Shown: one piece after another, positions 58,897 to 60,989 of the stretch
Layout: each line of letters opens with the position of its first letter
Position numbering within the stretch: the first letter of the stretch is position 1
Source of the DNA: Kluyvera georgiana ATCC 51603
GTDB taxonomy: Bacteria > Pseudomonadota > Gammaproteobacteria > Enterobacterales > Enterobacteriaceae
Assembly: GCF_001654985.1 (NCBI RefSeq)
Contig: NZ_LXEU01000050.1
Location: 1 to 60,989, forward strand
Length of the DNA stretch: 60,989 bases
Reading direction: 5' to 3'
The notes under the pieces: generated by a model
What the model was told of the DNA's origin: nothing
Database searches by the model: none
The model's input: the letters and a program-made list of their open reading frames with translations, nothing else
Program-made: the position numbers and the translations under genes

Positions 58897-60260
58897 TTAA
58901 AGCGCGTTCTGCTTACGCAGGCTGATTTTCTGAACGATATCGCGGTAGGTTTTTTCATCGAGCGAGTAGCTGGCGACAAAAATAGCGCTTATCGCGAACA
59001 TGGCGCCGGGGAACAGCGTCATCAGGATATTGATACCGCTTAACGCACTGGCGCTAATGCTGGCGGCATCATAGTGGTAATAATCCAGCATCCACCCGGC
59101 ACAGCCGCCGCCGATCGCCATTGCAATTTTGGTAATAAAGTTAAAGAAGCCGTATATCGCGCCTTCGGTACGCACGCCGTGATGCCATTCCGCATATTCC
59201 ACGGTATCCGCAATCATGGACCACATGGCGACGAATCCCATGCCTAAGGTAATACTGAACAGGCACACCCCGGTCATAATTAACCAGATATGATTCCCGG
59301 CGACAAAATACTGCATCAGCACGCCCAGTACGCCAATTAGCAGCGCCAGCAGTGTCATTTTCTTTTTCCCCATCATGGCGATGACTTTCTCAGAGACAAC
59401 CGTTCCTAAAATATAGGCGGCCGACTGAATCATAAAGAACGATGAGGTAAAACCTTCATTGCCGATAATGTATTTAATAAAGTAAATGGCAATCGCCATC
59501 CACACGGTATAGGCGATATAAAAGAAGACAGTAAATAGCGACAGGTTAATCAAAGGGCCATTGCCCATCACGGCGCGGAACATTTCTTTCAGGGTCGGCG
59601 CAGGCGCATCTTCTTCTTCTCCCACGCGCTCTTTGGTCATGCCAAAACAGGCGAGGAACAAGAAGGTCGCCAGCAGTGCAAAGCAGGAGACGGCGAAAAC
59701 GTAGCCCATCTGCTTGTCGTCAAACGGTGAAATAAGGATATCCGCGGTGGTTGAAACAATCAGATAGCCGACGATAGCCAGCACAAAGCGATACACCGAC
59801 AGCGACGAACGCGAAGCCTCATGCTGGGTTAAGCGGTTGGTCATCGCCGAATACGGGGTGTTCACCGCCGTGTAGGCCAGACAATAAATGGTGTAAGAAC
59901 ACAGCGCAAACCAGAATTTCGCTTCGCCGCCCAGCGGCAGGAAACACAACACGGTCAGCAGCCCAAGCGGTATTGATCCATATAATAACCAGGGACGGAG
60001 CTTGCCATAGCGGCTGTGGGTTTTATCAATGGCAAAGCCAATCAGAATATTAAAGATGGCGTCCACAACCCGTGCAATAACAAAGATCAGGCTGGCCTGG
60101 ACAGCGCTAATGCCAAAGATATTGGTATAGAAGAATAATAAAAAAAAAGCGAAACGAAACCGAAGGATAAATTAGAGGCAAAATCGCCAAAGCCATAGCC
60201 TATCTTTTCTTTAACGCCGATAACCACATAGCTTGCCGAGAGTTTTTTCGTTGTTTCCAT
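58897..60260 (-). pseudogene. GPH-family glycoside:cation symporter, frameshifted
   Basis: Relative of MelB/YicJ/XynB transporters. The N-terminus is at 60260 (METTKKLSASYVV, KEKIGYGFGDFASNLSFGF), but after VSLFF the frame is lost in a run of nine T (60140-60148 on the minus strand) and stops about 20 codons later. From there the other frame continues as a normal GPH protein (VVDAIFNILIGFAIDKTHSR, signature RYGKLRPWLL) to 58897. Adding one T would restore a 454-aa protein of ordinary family length reading VSLFFLLFFYTNIFG. So this is a single-base deletion, a slipped-strand switch, or a sequencing error. The AGG-type ribosome site and the control region are intact. Confidence 0.88.
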
Positions 60261-60329
60261 TTCGGGCTACCTGTTTGAGTAATCTGTGGCATCAGTATAT
60301 GGCGGACGCTATTTTATCACTTTGCGTTC

Positions 60330-60358
60330 TTTGTCTGAGGAATTCCTGTTTTTTGTCT
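60330..60358. promoter_or_regulatory. Direct repeats upstream of the symporter operon
   Basis: TTTGTCT occurs at 60330-60336 and again at 60352-60358, 22 nt apart (two helical turns), flanking a palindrome AGGAATTCCT (60338-60347). Such spacing suits an AraC-family dimer; candidate site for the regulator of this operon. Confidence 0.4.
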
Positions 60359-60369
60359 TTATACAGAAG

Positions 60370-60385
60370 TGTGAATAGAATCACA
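60370..60385. promoter_or_regulatory. CRP site of the GPH/GH3 operon
   Basis: TGTGA-atagaa-TCACA is a perfect match to the CRP consensus, about 110 nt upstream of the symporter start and beyond the direct repeats. Indicates catabolite control of the operon. Confidence 0.8.
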
Positions 60386-60404
60386 GGAGAAGAGAAATAC
60401 GGGG

Positions 60405-60433
60405 AAAAAGTTCCGACGGTGGCCCGTCGGAAC
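60405..60433 (-). terminator. rluB terminator
   Basis: 9-bp perfect stem GTTCCGACG / CGTCGGAAC with a 6-nt loop followed on the minus strand by five T, 8 nt after the rluB stop. Confidence 0.9.
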
Positions 60434-60441
60434 GAAGGTGC

Positions 60442-60989
60442 TTACCCTTTCGGGTTATTACGCGTGCTGGAACGACGGTTGCCGTTATTCGCATTATTGC
60501 CGGTAGTCGTGTGACGCTTCACGGCGCGACGAATCTGATTCGCCTTCATGCGACGCCGGTCTTTTTCCACCGCCACTTTTGACGAGGTTTCCGGCGGCAG
60601 CTCAACCAGCTCGCGCAGGTAGTTGGTCTGCGCCAGGTCCAGCTCGGTCCAACCGCCGCGCGGCAGCCCTTTCGGCAGCGGGATATCGCCATAGCGCACG
60701 CGGATCAAGCGGCTGACCTGTACCCCTACCGCTTCCCACAGACGACGGACTTCACGGTTACGGCCTTCGGTCAGGGTCACGTTGTACCACTGGTTGATGC
60801 CTTCGCCACCGCTGAATTTGATGGTTTTGAACGCTGCCGGGCCATCTTCCAGCTGCACGCCGCGAGAAAGCTGGCGTACTTTATTGTCGTCCACTTCACC
60901 AAAGACACGCACCGCGTACTCACGCTCAACTTCACGACTTGGGTGCATCAGGCGGTTAGCCAGTTCACCGTCGGTGGTGAACAACAGCA
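60442..60989 (-). CDS. rluB: 23S rRNA pseudouridine(2605) synthase, 3' part
   Basis: The C-terminal 180 or so residues of RluB; the 5' end, with the S4 domain and catalytic Asp, lies beyond the right edge. Visible are [36 protein letters not shown] (family motif) and [16 protein letters not shown] basic, Asn-rich disordered tail ([20 protein letters not shown]) ends the protein. In E. coli rluB is next to btuR; here three sugar genes lie between. Confidence 0.95.
   Translation of the reverse strand, partial: LLFTTDGELANRLMHPSREVEREYAVRVFGEVDDNKVRQLSRGVQLEDGPAAFKTIKFSGGEGINQWYNVTLTEGRNREVRRLWEAVGVQVSRLIRVRYGDIPLPKGLPRGGWTELDLAQTNYLRELVELPPETSSKVAVEKDRRRMKANQIRRAVKRHTTTGNNANNGNRRSSTRNNPKG

Overview
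This window is a chromosomal segment of a member of the Enterobacteriaceae. Most of its genes are close matches, in sequence and order, to the 28-30 minute region of Escherichia coli K-12, read in the opposite direction. The backbone blocks are psp/ycjXF, sapABCDF-fabI-yciW-rnb-pdeR-yciZ-yciT-osmB, yciH-pyrF-lapB-lapA-pgpB-ribA, acnA-yciX-ymiA-cysB-topA-yciN-sohB-yciK-btuR and rluB. The accessory content and E. coli-like REP units fit the Citrobacter/Enterobacter/Klebsiella part of the family. The species cannot be fixed from this sequence alone. No tRNA, rRNA, insertion sequence, CRISPR array or prophage was seen.

Layout: (1) 0.15-5.2 kb holds a complete five-gene peptide/nickel-type (Dpp/Opp) ABC importer on the minus strand. 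(2) 5.3-10.5 kb holds the phage-shock-protein system. pspABCD runs straight into ycjX-ycjF, with pspF divergent and a sigma-54 promoter plus IHF-like site between. pspE and the ycjM-W cluster of E. coli are absent. (3) 10.6-16.6 kb is an accessory island where E. coli has the puu (putrescine) genes. It carries an unrecognised 191-aa protein, a 57-aa protein, a hippurate-hydrolase-like M20 amidohydrolase with an MFS exporter, and a divergent AraC regulator fused to a degenerate glycoside-hydrolase-like domain. (4) 16.7-34.4 kb is conserved backbone: the Sap transporter, fatty-acid enoyl reductase, RNase II, a c-di-GMP enzyme, osmotic lipoprotein, pyrimidine synthesis, LPS-assembly regulators and riboflavin synthesis. 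(5) 34.4-44.8 kb is a pectin/rhamnogalacturonan module inserted between ribA and acnA. It has a TogMNAB-like ABC importer, oligogalacturonate lyase (ogl), a GH105 unsaturated-glycuronyl hydrolase, a secreted rhamnogalacturonate lyase (rhiE), a KdgM-type porin and an AraC regulator. A CRP site and a KdgR-like operator lie in the divergent control region. (6) 44.9-55.6 kb is backbone from acnA to btuR. It includes two small genes (yciX, ymiA) behind a Fur-like box. (7) 55.5-60.3 kb is an inserted beta-glucoside-type operon (GPH symporter, GH3 beta-glucosidase, AraC regulator) with a perfect CRP site. Its symporter is broken by a one-base loss in a homopolymer. (8) The right edge is the 3' part of rluB.

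How the pectin module should work (inference): RhiE cuts the rhamnogalacturonan backbone outside the cytoplasm, KdgM admits the unsaturated oligomers through the outer membrane, TogB captures them and TogMN/TogA import them. GH105 and Ogl then finish them to unsaturated monomers. Control would be by KdgR (product induction), CRP (carbon status) and the local AraC protein. The later kdu/kdg steps are not in the window.

Gene starts were chosen by ribosome binding site and family length, so several are shorter than the longest open frame. The most unusual items are the AraC-GH39-like fusion that appears to have lost its catalytic glutamate, the uncharacterised pair of genes beside pspF, and the frameshifted symporter.
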